Of a DNA stretch of 64,000 nucleotides, positions 1 through 9,955 are shown piece after piece (position 1 is the stretch's first letter; every line of letters begins with the position of its first letter). This stretch comes from Thinopyrum elongatum. Lineage: Eukaryota; Streptophyta; Magnoliopsida; Poales; Poaceae. The stretch is taken from assembly GCA_011799875.1 (NCBI GenBank), contig CM022297.1:362332921-362396920 (forward strand), given 5' to 3'. Made by a program: the position numbers and the translations under genes. Under the pieces are notes generated by a model that saw nothing but the letters and a program-made list of their open reading frames with translations, searched no databases and was not told where the DNA came from.

Positions 1-570
1 TCGGCGGCCCGCGCGGCGAGGTTTTGCACAGAGCAGACGCAACACGTGGCGGGGATCGTGCGCGCAAATCGAGGAGCCACGCCCCCCACTTTCCCACTAA
101 TGCATGGCATTACCGCTTCAGCGCGCGAACACGCAAATTCAAATCCCGAGATTTACGGGATAAATCAATCCGATTGATTACCAGCGATTCCTTTCCTAAA
201 GGACGCACGTCAGTCCGACTGACCACCCTCCGTGGGGATTCGTTCACTCGACCACGTTAAACACCCAACTGAAGTCTTCTTCAGGATCGTTATGTGACGA
301 GCTTGACGTGGGAGGGCGGTTGTAGCACGAGTCATTAGAAGGTGAAAGTGCTTCCTTACCACATGTATCGACTCGAGGAGCAGGATAGACGGCAGCTCAA
401 ATTTGAGCAGTTTGTGTTGTGTTTGAAGAGTAACTCCTCAAAATTTGAGAATTAAAAATTTAAGGGGAAGGACTAGCTCTAATTAGTCTGAAAACGCAAG
501 ATTTAAGACTTAAACATTTTTAGAAAATGTTAGAGATACTTTTATATAGCTATACGATGGGAATATTGTC
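1..570. other. spacer without recognisable gene
   Basis: The short open frame at 24-260 has no recognisable domain and ends inside unremarkable sequence. The stretch from about 390 to 560 is AT-rich. I see no transposon ends here. Confidence 0.5.
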
Positions 571-970
571 TTTGGAGGCCGAGCTCCATGGAGCTCGGTT
601 TTGAAAATTTTGAATTTTATCGAATTTCATATTTTCTACATTTCAAAAAATTCTGAAAAAAAACACACATATACATGAAGGCATAACACACATGTGTGTA
701 AATTTTTAGCGCAAAATAAGTTGAAATGAGGGCTGTGCAAAAAAGACAAATCTGGGGCTTTTTAACACATGATACTAGTCATCCTCCCAGGCCATGAATT
801 TGTCTTTTTTGTACAGGTCACATTTCAACGTTTTTCATTCTGAAATTTTACACACATAGACATAACATACTTGTTTACTTGCACAATTTTTTTCAGATTT
901 TTTTGAAACCGAAAAGTTTGAATTTTGATTTGTTTTCAAAAAAGACCTTCATGGCTCCCGGGAGCCAAAC
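571..970. repeat. foldback (inverted-repeat) element, about 400 bp
   Basis: The two halves are imperfect reverse complements centred near 768. The inner arms carry GCAAAAAAGACAAAT (about 738-752) and its complement ATTTGTCTTTTTTG (about 798-811), flanked by GTTGAAATG and CATTTCAAC. The outer arms are a GC-rich palindromic block with GGAGCTCGG on the left and GGCTCCCGGGAGCC on the right, each followed inward by a TTTTGAAAA-type stretch. This resembles long-arm foldback MITEs common in Triticeae. I could not find a clear target duplication, so the superfamily is undecided. Confidence 0.5.
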
Positions 971-1347
971 GTCCGCTCTCTATACAATGGCTCTATTATT
1001 AGCCATGCTATTTGAGTAGACCCTAGAATGTCCTATTACTAGTTTGATCGCCGGTTAGCTATAGATACCAGAGCATCTTTAAGGAAAACCTCATACTTGA
1101 GCCCCCATATGTCCACGGACACGCCGCATACATCTCTATTTTTGTCTGCCAATCCAAGAACATTCCCCAATTGTCCTCCCTGTCTGTTGCATTTTGTCAA
1201 ACATGTGATGTGCGCGGTTCAACGCGACGACACTAACGCGACCTCGTGCTCAAACACGTGCATAGCTCGCACCCGACGATGCCTCGGCTTGCCACCGACA
1301 CAAGCATACACACCAGCATCCACAAAAGCACACATACAAGCCCGTAA

Positions 1348-3036
1348 GAGCAACTCCAACGCAGCGACCCAAATCGTCCGTCTGCATCCGTTTGGGTTGG
1401 TGCGGACAAAAGTGGAGGCCCAACGCGCCGCCCAAACCCAAAACGCATCCGCGCCGATGCATTTGCGGCCGAAATGCGTCGGCGTCCGCAAATGCGTCGG
1501 CGCGGACGCCAAGCGGACGCCTCGCGCGACTTCTCGGTGTCCGCCGCGGCCCTACCTGGCGGCCGTCCAACTACCCCGCGGCCAGTTGGTCAGCTTAATT
1601 TATGACGATCGTCCACCTCGGGCCCACGCGTCAGCGACGGCGGTCGTCCTTTTTTAAGCCTAGGGGGGGGGGGGGGGGGGCGTCGTCCTCATCCTCTTCC
1701 AGAAAGCCCCCGTCCCCATCTCGCCACCCTCTGCTCCCTCGTCGGCGGCAACCCTGGCCACCCTAGCCAAGCAAGATGGGGTTCTTCTCCGGCCCCGGCA
1801 ACGGCAAAGCCAAGGGCAAGGCCCCCGCCGCCCCTCTCCCCCGCCTCCGCCGGCGCCTTCTCGCCGGTCGAGGCAGCGCGTGAACGTGCCAGTGCACAAG
1901 GTGGAGTGGCACTGGCAGCACCTCGTCCCTCTCCCGTACCCCGACGTCACCCTGCCGCACGATTGGCATTTGGATCCGGAGAGGATCCCAGTGCCGGCGA
2001 CGTTGCGGTCGGCTAGGGCGCACGCGGAGGAGGTGCGGCGCCGGCGGGCGCTGCTGACGCTGGAGCAGCGCAGCGACGCCGCGTACGACGTCGACTCACC
2101 GTATTGGGCTCGTTGGTTCGTCTTCGAGCACGAGGAGGCCAGGCGGCGCGGCGTCCGCGAAGTCGACCGCAGCTCGCCGCCGCCCCCCATCGTCGTTTGC
2201 GACGAGGACCAGGAGGCGGAGGCCGCCTACCAGGCGGCCATGGCGGCTGTCCTCCGGGAGAGCGAGGAGGACGAGCGGCACAGGGCGGCGGCGGCGGAGG
2301 AGGAGGAGGAGGCGTACCAGGCGGCCATGGCGGAGGCCATAGCGCTGTCCGCGGCGGGCGACTGCGTCGTGCTGCCGGTGGCCCCCCCGTCCCCAGTCAA
2401 GGCCGAGCCCGAGCCGACCCCCATCGAGCGTTACTCCTGGACCGGAGTAGTGCGCGAGTGGGTCAGTGCCCTGCCGGTCTGGTACCGGGCGACGGAGGCG
2501 CAGGAGGCGGCGTACCTCCAGCAATGGCGCCAGCAACGGCTGGCCGAGGAGTGCCGCGACGGCGAGTACCTCGAGCAGGTCGAGCGCGACGCCGAGGAGG
2601 AGCAGCGCGAGGCGGAGGAGGAGGCGCACCAGGCCGCCCGGCACAGCCCGCGGCCGACATCGCCGTCGCCTGGAACACAACGTTCCCATGGGCAGGCCCT
2701 GCGCCGACGCTCATAGACCTCACCGGCCCCGACGTCGACGACGAGGACGCCGGGCAGCGCGCCGCCTCGCATTTAACTTTTTTTTAATGTTAATTATTGT
2801 AAATGTGGACGCATGGACTCTCGCCGGCTTTCGTGGCCAGCTTTAATGTTTGTTTTTATTTTTAAAATGTTTGTATTCTTTTTTTTTCCGCGCGCTGTCG
2901 AAATGGGTCGGACCAGCGTTGGGCTCATGCGCCGATCCAAACGCGAAAGCGGACGTTGATGTCCGTCGGGCCGAGCCAAACAAATAAAAAACGGACAAAA
3001 TCGTCGTTCCTTTAGATCGGCGCGTTGGAGTTACTC
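1348..3036 (+). mobile_element. PIF/Harbinger-type DNA transposon, non-autonomous, with TAA target duplication
   Basis: The left terminus GAGCAACTCCAACGC and the right terminus GCGTTGGAGTTACTC are 15-bp inverted repeats with one mismatch. They are flanked by TAA at 1345-1347 and TAA at 3037-3039, the target preference of PIF/Harbinger. The element is 1689 bp and GC-rich. It contains no transposase, only a decayed ORF of a repeat-associated protein family (1776-2787). A run of 19 G lies at 1662-1680. Confidence 0.75.
1776..2787 (+). pseudogene. broken ORF of a Triticeae transposon-carried protein family, function unknown
   Basis: A GC-rich reading frame starts at ATG 1776 (MGFFSGPGNGK) but runs into a stop at about 1883. 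The long downstream frame (from about 1841 to 2640) encodes NVPVHKVEWHWQH, then WHLDPERIPVP, VDSPYWARWFVFEHEEARRR and two acidic blocks of the AYQAAM type with long E runs (E-rich around 2230-2340). The conserved C-terminal piece FPWAGPAPTLIDLTGPDVDD is in a third frame ending at 2787. So at least two single-base frameshifts exist, one in the C-rich tract near 1825-1840 and one near 2635-2690. I recognise this as a multi-copy hypothetical protein family of grass genomes. It has no known domain. It lies wholly inside the Harbinger-type element, which suggests it travels with it. Confidence 0.6.
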
Positions 3037-3039
3037 TAA

Positions 3040-3497
3040 AGATGCAAGCACGCACACACAACAACACGCAAGCAACCGGTCACAAGCTCTCTTTCCGGGC
3101 TCGCCGACAGTCACCAACGCAGAGCCGGGAGGACGGCCAGGCGGCATCGCGGGGCATCCCAGTGAGCTCCAACATGCCCGCACACGACACACGCACATTG
3201 ACACCCTCGCACACGACACACGCACCACCCAACACAATATGCACACCACACCGTGCGACCACCGCGTCGAGCAGGTATGGAGGGCATGTGCGGACCAGGA
3301 GCAGGAGCAGATGTGGCGTGCACTCGGCGGAGCCTCGCTCACTTGGGTAGCCGCAAGTTCGGGGCAGGGTGGGTGTGGGAGGGATCCGACTCATGGGACA
3401 AACATCTCCATATTTTTTTTTCGCAGATAAAGGACATCTCCTTATGTCCCTCAATATGGATTGGGTTTCGAAAGTCTAGATAGTTCGAGCATGCATA
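3040..3497. other. spacer between nested DNA elements
   Basis: The DNA has CA-rich and cytosine-rich stretches (CACACA-type tracts near 3050 and 3185-3260). Open frames on both strands are short and low-complexity. I see no gene. Confidence 0.4.
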
Positions 3498-3814
3498 CTC
3501 CCTCTGTTCCTATTAGTAGGGCACATAGATTCTAACAGCAATACCAATGCATGAACTGGCTTTGTACTATGGATCAAAGCAACGCCACATGCAAGTTTGT
3601 CTCACACCCATGTAGAGGCTCTGCTATGGCATCCATCGTTCTACCCAAGAGTTAACTCGTCTAAATGTGCGCACTACACAGTGGAATTTTGCTAGAAAAC
3701 TACTTCCTCTGTACCATAATATATGTCGTTTTAGCAGCTCAAATTGAACTGCTAAAACGACATATATTGTGGTATGGAGGGAGTAACACGCACTACAAAA
3801 GGGAATTGAGGGAG
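3498..3814. mobile_element. Stowaway (Tc1/Mariner) MITE, interrupted by a second MITE
   Basis: The left end CTCCCTCTGTTCCTATT and the right end GGGAATTGAGGGAG are inverted, imperfect copies of the Stowaway terminus. The element is flanked by TA at 3496-3497 and TA at 3815-3816. It is split by the Stowaway copy at 3703-3783; without that insert it is about 235 bp. No coding sequence. Confidence 0.7.
3703..3783. mobile_element. Stowaway MITE, 81 bp, near-perfect palindrome
   Basis: The element is almost wholly palindromic. CTTCCTCTGTACCATAATAT at the left is mirrored by ATATTGTGGTATGGAGGGAG at the right, with the arms meeting in AGCAGCTCAAATTGAACTGCT. TA dinucleotides at 3701-3702 and 3784-3785 form the target duplication. 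It sits inside the Stowaway copy at 3498-3814, so it is the younger insertion. Confidence 0.85.
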
Positions 3815-4199
3815 TATGGAACAATTTTGAGAAAGCTCGTTGAATTACATTTTTTTATCCAAACGAATGAGGTTGGTTTGAGAAATGTCCTTGAAGATGC
3901 TCACATCATCATCTGATTCCTCGTTCACTGATGTGCCCCACTCTCATCTCCTCCTAGTGACGGTGCTCCACAAGTAGAGAAAAAAAAAGATATTCAAGGC
4001 CAGCCCATATCCAGGACCTGATGTTAGCGTGCGATCCCTCGTAGGAGCAGGCGCTACTACTATGCCTTGCTTGAAGCAAGGTGGGCAAACTCTATTTGGC
4101 CTTATGCGCCCGTTAAAGGCCCTTTTTCCAACCGGCGCACATCCCCACTCTGAGCTGGGCCGACCCATTACCTCTTTTATTTTTTCTGTTTTAAACCAA

Positions 4200-4285
4200 A
4201 AAAAGTCCGCACAACGGGTTCAAACTCGCGATCTGTATGTTCAGAGAGAAGCGACCTAACCACTAGGACATCACAACACTTGTGC
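4200..4285 (-). repeat. tRNA-like (possibly SINE head) segment
   Basis: Read on the minus strand, GTCCTAGTGGTTAGG (complement of 4254-4268) resembles a tRNA A box and CGAGTTTGAACCC (complement of 4216-4228) resembles a B box. They span about 53 nt, the distance found in tRNA genes. No cloverleaf is evident, so it is a degenerate tRNA-derived repeat and not a tRNA gene. The surrounding 3903-4480 has no recognisable gene. Confidence 0.3.
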
Positions 4286-4489
4286 CTAGGAACTTTTTTT
4301 CTTCTTCTATTTATTCTTTCCCAGTTAACGGAAGCCCTGGTTATGGGAACAACCGGGTTTCTTTTCTTTTTTACTTTGCAATATTTATTCTATGTGGTTT
4401 TTTTTCTTTCTTTTCTGTTTCTTTTCTTTAATATTTTTTCGTTCTCTTTACTTTATTTATTTATGATTGGTTTCCCTTTTTTTTAAATG

Positions 4490-4965
4490 CACAAACTTTT
4501 TCAAATTTGATGAACTTTTTTTTGTCAAAATCAATTAACTATTTTCAAAATTAATGAACTTTCTTCAGATTAGATGAACTTTTTTCAAATCGGATGATTT
4601 TTTTCATTTTTGGTGAACTTTTTCCGAGTTTGATGAACTATTTTTCAAATTCATTGAAGTTTTTTTCAAATTGGATGAACTTTTTCAAATTTGATGATTT
4701 TTTTCAAATCCGATGACTTCCAATTTGATGAAGTTTTTTTTTCAAATTTGATGAACTTTCTGCAAAATCGATGAACTTTATTTCATTTTTGATTATTTTT
4801 TCAATTTTTGTGAACTTTCTTTCAATTTCGATAATTTTTTTCAAAATCATTGATTTTTTTCTCAAATGAGTGACTTTTGTAAGTTTGTCAACTTTGTTTT
4901 GAAATTCATGAAATATTTTCAATTTTTGTGATTTTTTTTCGTTTTTCTGTAAAAGCGAACGGTTG
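4490..4965. repeat. degenerate tandem array, unit about 20 bp
   Basis: Variants of TTTTTCAAATTTGATGAACT follow one another with irregular spacing and frequent single-base changes. About twenty copies are visible. The array is AT-rich and non-coding. Such arrays are common inside large Triticeae DNA transposons, but no terminal repeats can be assigned. Confidence 0.6.
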
Positions 4966-5229
4966 ATTGGTCAACTAGTTAACCGCGACCGGTCCAATGC
5001 GATCGAGCGACCATGGGGGAAACTAACGAGATGAGATCGGACGATCTTCTACCTGGGATGGCCCACGATCATGCGCGCGTGAGCGCCAGTATCGGCAACC
5101 GGCGTGCTTACAACACCGATTGGGAGTTCCCAATAAGGTGGAAGGCAGCCTTGCTACAGGGAGCTGGTGCTGGGTAAGCCTGTAGGGACATGGGACATCA
5201 CATCGACGTCATGCCAACGTCACAATAAT

Positions 5230-7600
5230 TACTTTTTCATTTTACTTGTATTTTAAATTAATATATTTAAGAAACTTAAATTTACTTACTTTTTCCAGAA
5301 ACTACGATTAAAAAAGGGTAACATAGTACAAAAATGTTGCCGTAATTTTAAAAATGTTGATAGCTTTCAAAAACATGTTCACGACAATGAAAAATATGGT
5401 TCTGCGATTCAAAAATTGTATGAGAACTTTATGAAAAATGTGTATACTATTAATTTTTTTTTTTGCGTAGTATAAAAAAAGTTTCATACCATTAAAAATG
5501 GTAGGTGACATTTTAAATAAATGTTCGTGTGTTGCAAAAGAATGTTTGTTACATTTCAAAATATTTATACAATGTAATAAAATTTTGTCATAGTTTTAAA
5601 AATGTTTATTCCCTCAAAAAAATGTCAACATGTATCTGAAAAATGTTGCCTGTGTATGAAAAAAGTGTTCAAAACATGTATTAACCAAAAAATTACGTCA
5701 TGTATTTGTGAAATATTCAATGTATCTCAATAAGTTATTTTACTGTACACTAAAAATAGATATTGTGTAATTAAAACCGACAAAAATAAAAAAAATGAAC
5801 CAAAGAAAAAGGAAAAAGACTGACATATAACATAGAAAAGAGCCCAAACTAAAACAATGAAAAAGCAAAGAAAACCGAACCATAACAAAAAAAGAAAAAC
5901 TAAAGAAAACCGATCAAGAAATTAAAAAACTGAAATAAAGGGAATAAAAAAGTCAAGAAAAGCCAACCTAAACAGTGAAAACAGTACAAAGAACCCACAC
6001 AGATAAGACTGGCCCAAAACAGAGAAAACCTAACAAAAAATAAAAAAGTGGAGCATACATCTCGCTATAAGCGAGACATAGTTCCGACACGCAGGAGCTC
6101 CTATTGGATGCTCTTTGCGTCCAATAGCGCGTGACTCACAGGGTACCGTGACTGGGCTCGCTCACTTGGGGGATTGAAGCCAGTTGTGTTGTAGCGCACA
6201 ATGCGACTTCCAAAAAATTTCCAAAAAGTGGGGCACTTGTGAGGAATCAAACTTAAGACCTCCCATCCCTGATCGTCGAACTGATGGCGGCTGATGACTA
6301 ATCAGTAGCGCAAAGATCTAAGAACTCACTGCAACAGTATATCACAAACTTTTTTCTCCCAATTTTTTCCATTTTTATAAAACAATTGTGAACAATTTTG
6401 AAATTCCATTTTTTTGAACAAAACAAAAAATGGTGCAAATCCAAACATTTCCCAAATCGTGAACAATTATGAAATCCCAATAATTGTTTTTAAGAAGAAA
6501 CAATTTTGGAAAATTCCAATTGTTTTTGAAAAACATATTTTTAAAAAAACGTGAGCAATTTATGAAATCCTGAACTTTTTAAAAAAGCGACCAATTTTAA
6601 AAAAATACGAACAAATTAAAAAAATGTGAACAATCTTTGAAATCCCAAACAATTTTTTTGAGAAAACGAGCAATTTTTGAAATTCCAAATGATTACCAAA
6701 CTTTTTGATGATTTTTTTTGAAAAAACCAAACTTTATTTTGAGATTTTGACTAATTTTTAAAAATGTAAACAATTGTTTTTGGAAAATTTTAATTTTGTA
6801 TAAACTTGTAAGAAAAACATATAAAAGAAAGAAAAATACCCGAAAAAACTAGGAAAAAAAGAAGGAAAAATAAATCGGGAAAAAAATGGACCTTAGCCAG
6901 ATTAGAATCTTAGGGAAGGTTCCCAAAAATCAGGAACAAACCTACCTAACAGCCCTTTCTGACTACACTTTGCCGCGTGTGCAAAACAGAAACTATTTGC
7001 CGCAACACGCGGCAAATGGGAAATTCGAGCCCTCGCCTTGTAAGGTGAGTGGGGAGACCTCCTAGTCAGTGCCTTGTGCGCCAATTTGGCCAACTGCCGC
7101 TCACCCAAGCGCTCGCATGGGCCAGCACATCATTCATTCCTGGCTCGCTCCCTAGGTCGTTTGCTCGTTCGCTCAACCGGTTGATAGGTTTACTATAGTT
7201 GACTGGGTGATCGTTTTCTAGTGACGTTGGCCATTGACTTTTTGAAAAACGTTCACAAATTTGATAGAAGTTCATGATTTTTTTTAAAATTTTTGCAATT
7301 TTGGAAAAAGTTCGCGATTCCAAATCGGGAAAAGTTTTTGGATTTGCAATATGTTCATAAATTGGAATTTTTTTACAAGATTTAATAAAAAGAGAATTCA
7401 AAATAAGTTTCTAATGTACACAAATTTGGAAAAAGTTTTCAAATTTTTTAAAAGTACATTTTTAAAAAATATTATGAATTGAAAAACTTCAGAGAACTTT
7501 AAAATGTATGCAAATTTGAGTAAATTTAATAATTTTTTAAAAAGTTCACGTGTTTTATTTTTTAAATTAAACATAAAAAGGAAAAAGGAAAAAAAAGAAA
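5230..7600. repeat. AT-rich degenerate repeat zone with two GC-richer islands
   Basis: Three arrays are visible: 5290-5750 (AAAAATGTT-type units), 5760-6055 (A-rich GAAAAACCGAA-type units) and 6340-6850 plus 7230-7560 (GAACAATTTTGAAATTCC- and GTTCACAAATTTG-type units). They are separated by islands at 6060-6310 and 6895-7220. The islands hold phrases such as CCAAACTTAAGACCTCCC-type text and a CGCGGCAAA inverted repeat near 6975-7020, but no gene. I read the whole as the interior of decayed DNA transposons. Predicted open frames here are artefacts of AT-rich repeats. Confidence 0.5.
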
Positions 7601-8448
7601 AGCAAATAGGAATTCAATTGAGTGGGTCTGTCTGTAGAAATAGTATGATCGTAAAAGCAGTTTTTTTTGCATGGTAATACATGTTTCATTCATATAATAA
7701 AGATCAAGTTACAAGCCATGTAAACACCTATGACAAAACTGAAAGGCAGTTGAAGTTTAGCCTTTACCCAAATAATCACCAGTTAGGAAAGCAAAATACA
7801 ATCAACCCTGAAGAATCCCTTATGCTTGACGCCCACGCCCAGCAAGGCATCAGGAATATACAGTTGTGGTACAAACATTTTTGTTGTTGTGAATATATGG
7901 ACGTTCTTTTTATTGCAAATACACAGACGTACAAACATAACGCACTCGCCTCGCTTGATCTTACCGTACACCCTGCATGTGAATACAAATAATTCCTGAA
8001 GGTACATACAGTAGTACTTATTTTGTACAATACGGTAATACTGCCTTTCTTTCTTCCATATATAATTGGCCCCACGTATTGTGCATGGCCTGCCGATCGA
8101 GCTCCATACATGCACATCTTAAGTAAAAGGACACATATATATCTGCCCATGCACCATGCATGTATATTATCAGGGTTAATTGTAGCTTGTGGCCGTGCTC
8201 TTCTTCCACAACTCCTGCAACCATGTAACATCGAAGTTTCTACTACAAATCAACCGAGAAAGAAGTTTCGATCGTTCGACGACCAAGAGGGTGGCTACCT
8301 AGTCTTCACTCTCTTCGTTCTTCATCCTGACCTGCAACTTATGCAAAGATGAAAATGGTCAACAATACTAAAGTTGCATGCATGCAGTGGCAATCAAATC
8401 ACTTTATTTTTCTCGACAAGCTTTACATCAGTCATTTGGCCAGATAAG
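7601..8448. other. unassigned low-repeat sequence
   Basis: This stretch lacks the repeat texture of its surroundings. Open frames up to about 150 codons on the minus strand (7776-8231) show no recognisable domain and have irregular composition. Splice-like acceptors followed by short frames occur on the minus strand near 8335 and 8222, but they do not chain into a readable gene. It could be the 3' flank of a former gene. Confidence 0.35.
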
Positions 8449-8600
8449 TTTTTTTTTTTGAACACAGTACAGACGCAAGCGCTCATATAGACGCGCATAC
8501 ACTCACCCCTATCAACGCACACACGCACACCCTACCCTCTATGAGCACCTTCGAGAGACTGAGTCGGCATATCATCTTGAGATTTTATAAGTTTTCATGT
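8449..8600 (-). mobile_element. 5'-truncated Au-type SINE
   Basis: A T-run at 8449-8459 (the A-tail on the minus strand) is followed by GACGCAAGCGCTCATATAGA, the ACACGCACACCCTACCCTCT segment, and GAGACTGAGTCGGCATATCA. These match, in reverse complement, the 3' half of the complete SINE at 29714-30015. Similarity fades by about 8600, so the tRNA-related head is missing. Confidence 0.75.
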
Positions 8601-8908
8601 GATCGATCGGGTTATTGTTCCTGTCAACTCAGCTTTTTTGTTTCCAAAAAGAAAGAAAAAACCTTAACTTTTTTATTCATATGATTGGTCTGAAGTGTAG
8701 CTAGCGTGCATGCAGCTCCTACAATGCAGTTCTTTCTTTGTCGCTAGTTAATGACTATGATATACTCCAATTATGTCACTGGTACCAATTATACGTTGTC
8801 AGATCTCACTTGGGTTGCTATCAGACTTCTGGTGAGAAGCGGTTCCCTAACAAATAAGTAGAGGTCCATTACATGCATAAATGTGAAAGTGTAATGGCGC
8901 AATTGGTA

Positions 8909-9135
8909 CTCCCTGCTTCCAAATATATAAGGCCTCTACAAATTTGGGTCAAACTTTAACCACAAGTTTGACTAACAAATTACGAATTACATACGACAAA
9001 AAATAAACCATTAGATTCATATTAGCTTTCAATAGTATATATTTTGTGTCATATACATCATATTATGCTAGTCAATAGCATGGTCAAAGTTAGCCTCAAA
9101 ATTCGAGGGAGCCTTAGATTTTAGGAAGGGGAGAG
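8909..9135. mobile_element. Stowaway MITE, 227 bp
   Basis: The left end CTCCCTGCTTCCAAATATAT and the right end TTTTAGGAAGGGGAGAG are inverted copies with mismatches. TA at 8907-8908 and TA at 9136-9137 form the target duplication. Inner sequences AAATTTGGGTCAAACTTTAA and TGGTCAAAGTTAGCCTC add further inverted pairing. No coding sequence. Confidence 0.75.
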
Positions 9136-9137
9136 TA

Positions 9138-9950
9138 GCTATATGAATCAAGTCCACACACGGTATGGATCATACGTAAGGGGTTTGCGTAAATTGATCA
9201 ACGGTTGACTTTAAACAATTTAATTTAATTAACCCGGACACTAAAGTCACACACACAGAGAAAAAATTGAATCCAGTGCATGAACTATAGCCTTGATACT
9301 TCAAACATATAAGATTTATTTCAGAAACACGTAGTACAACTTGGACGCAAAAGAAAATATCCGCTTAAAAAATTACAACCTAGACGCACGCTACCACACT
9401 CACACAATGTTAGCCAAAGATCAAAGTTATCAATGGGCTCAAGATTGACGAAGCCAACGTTGATGCCTTGATATCAACGGGAACACCGCCTCCCGCCAAA
9501 AGAATCGTCTACCTTAATATGCACACGAAGCGTCAAATATGTGGTTCAATTCGTACTTGGTTGGGAGTACAACTACCCCACTAGTCATTAACTAATCGTT
9601 GGTGCTCCAAACATAACATAAGATCATAACGCTACAATCAACCTCTTAAGATTAGCTATTGGACTTCTTATCGCTAGCTTAACAGATTTTAAGTGAACCT
9701 ATTGATGTATAAGACTTAATGTGATACCAGGGACAAGATTTCTTTAATTCAAGAACCAGGGCACAATCTGAAGGAAAAAAGTTATGCACACTCTAATAAT
9801 CAATGTCTTTCACATCAGAGAGGTAAATAACAGTCCACATCGACGTTAAGAAAGTAGGGTTACGATGCAGATCTACATCCTGACAGCTGATCGAGACGAT
9901 AAGGTGCATGTAGAGATGTTGGGAAGATAGACTTTCCTAACTTCCACGTT
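9138..9950. other. spacer without recognisable gene
   Basis: Moderately AT-rich sequence with no long open frame, no transposon ends and no recognised repeat. It ends at the GTGAC target duplicate (9951-9955) of the Copia element. Confidence 0.4.
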
Positions 9951-9955
9951 GTGAC

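Larger units (their letters stand above)
1071..3902. mobile_element. possible outer PIF/Harbinger-type element containing nested elements
   Basis: The left end GAGCATCTTTAAGGAAA and the right end TCCTTGAAGATGCTC are inverted copies of each other with two mismatches over about 17 bases. They match the GAGCATCT-type ends of grass Harbinger elements. The 3-bp flanks (CCA and ACA) do not form the expected TAA/TTA duplication, so this is only a candidate. If real, it encloses the Harbinger element at 1348-3036 and the Stowaway pair at 3498-3814. Confidence 0.3.

Noticed and set aside
24..260. 78-codon open frame on the plus strand
   Set aside because: No domain, no homologous motif recognised, truncated context at the window edge.
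1219..1657. Overlapping open frames on both strands near the Harbinger left end
   Set aside because: They arise from GC-rich non-coding transposon sequence and have no domain.
7776..8231. 151-codon minus-strand open frame
   Set aside because: No recognisable domain, composition irregular (many C, Y, Q in a row), no supporting splice or start context.
8290..8340. Short exon-like segment on the minus strand ending VRMKNEESED then stop
   Set aside because: It looks like a terminal exon after a good acceptor, but no upstream exon could be chained, so it may be chance.
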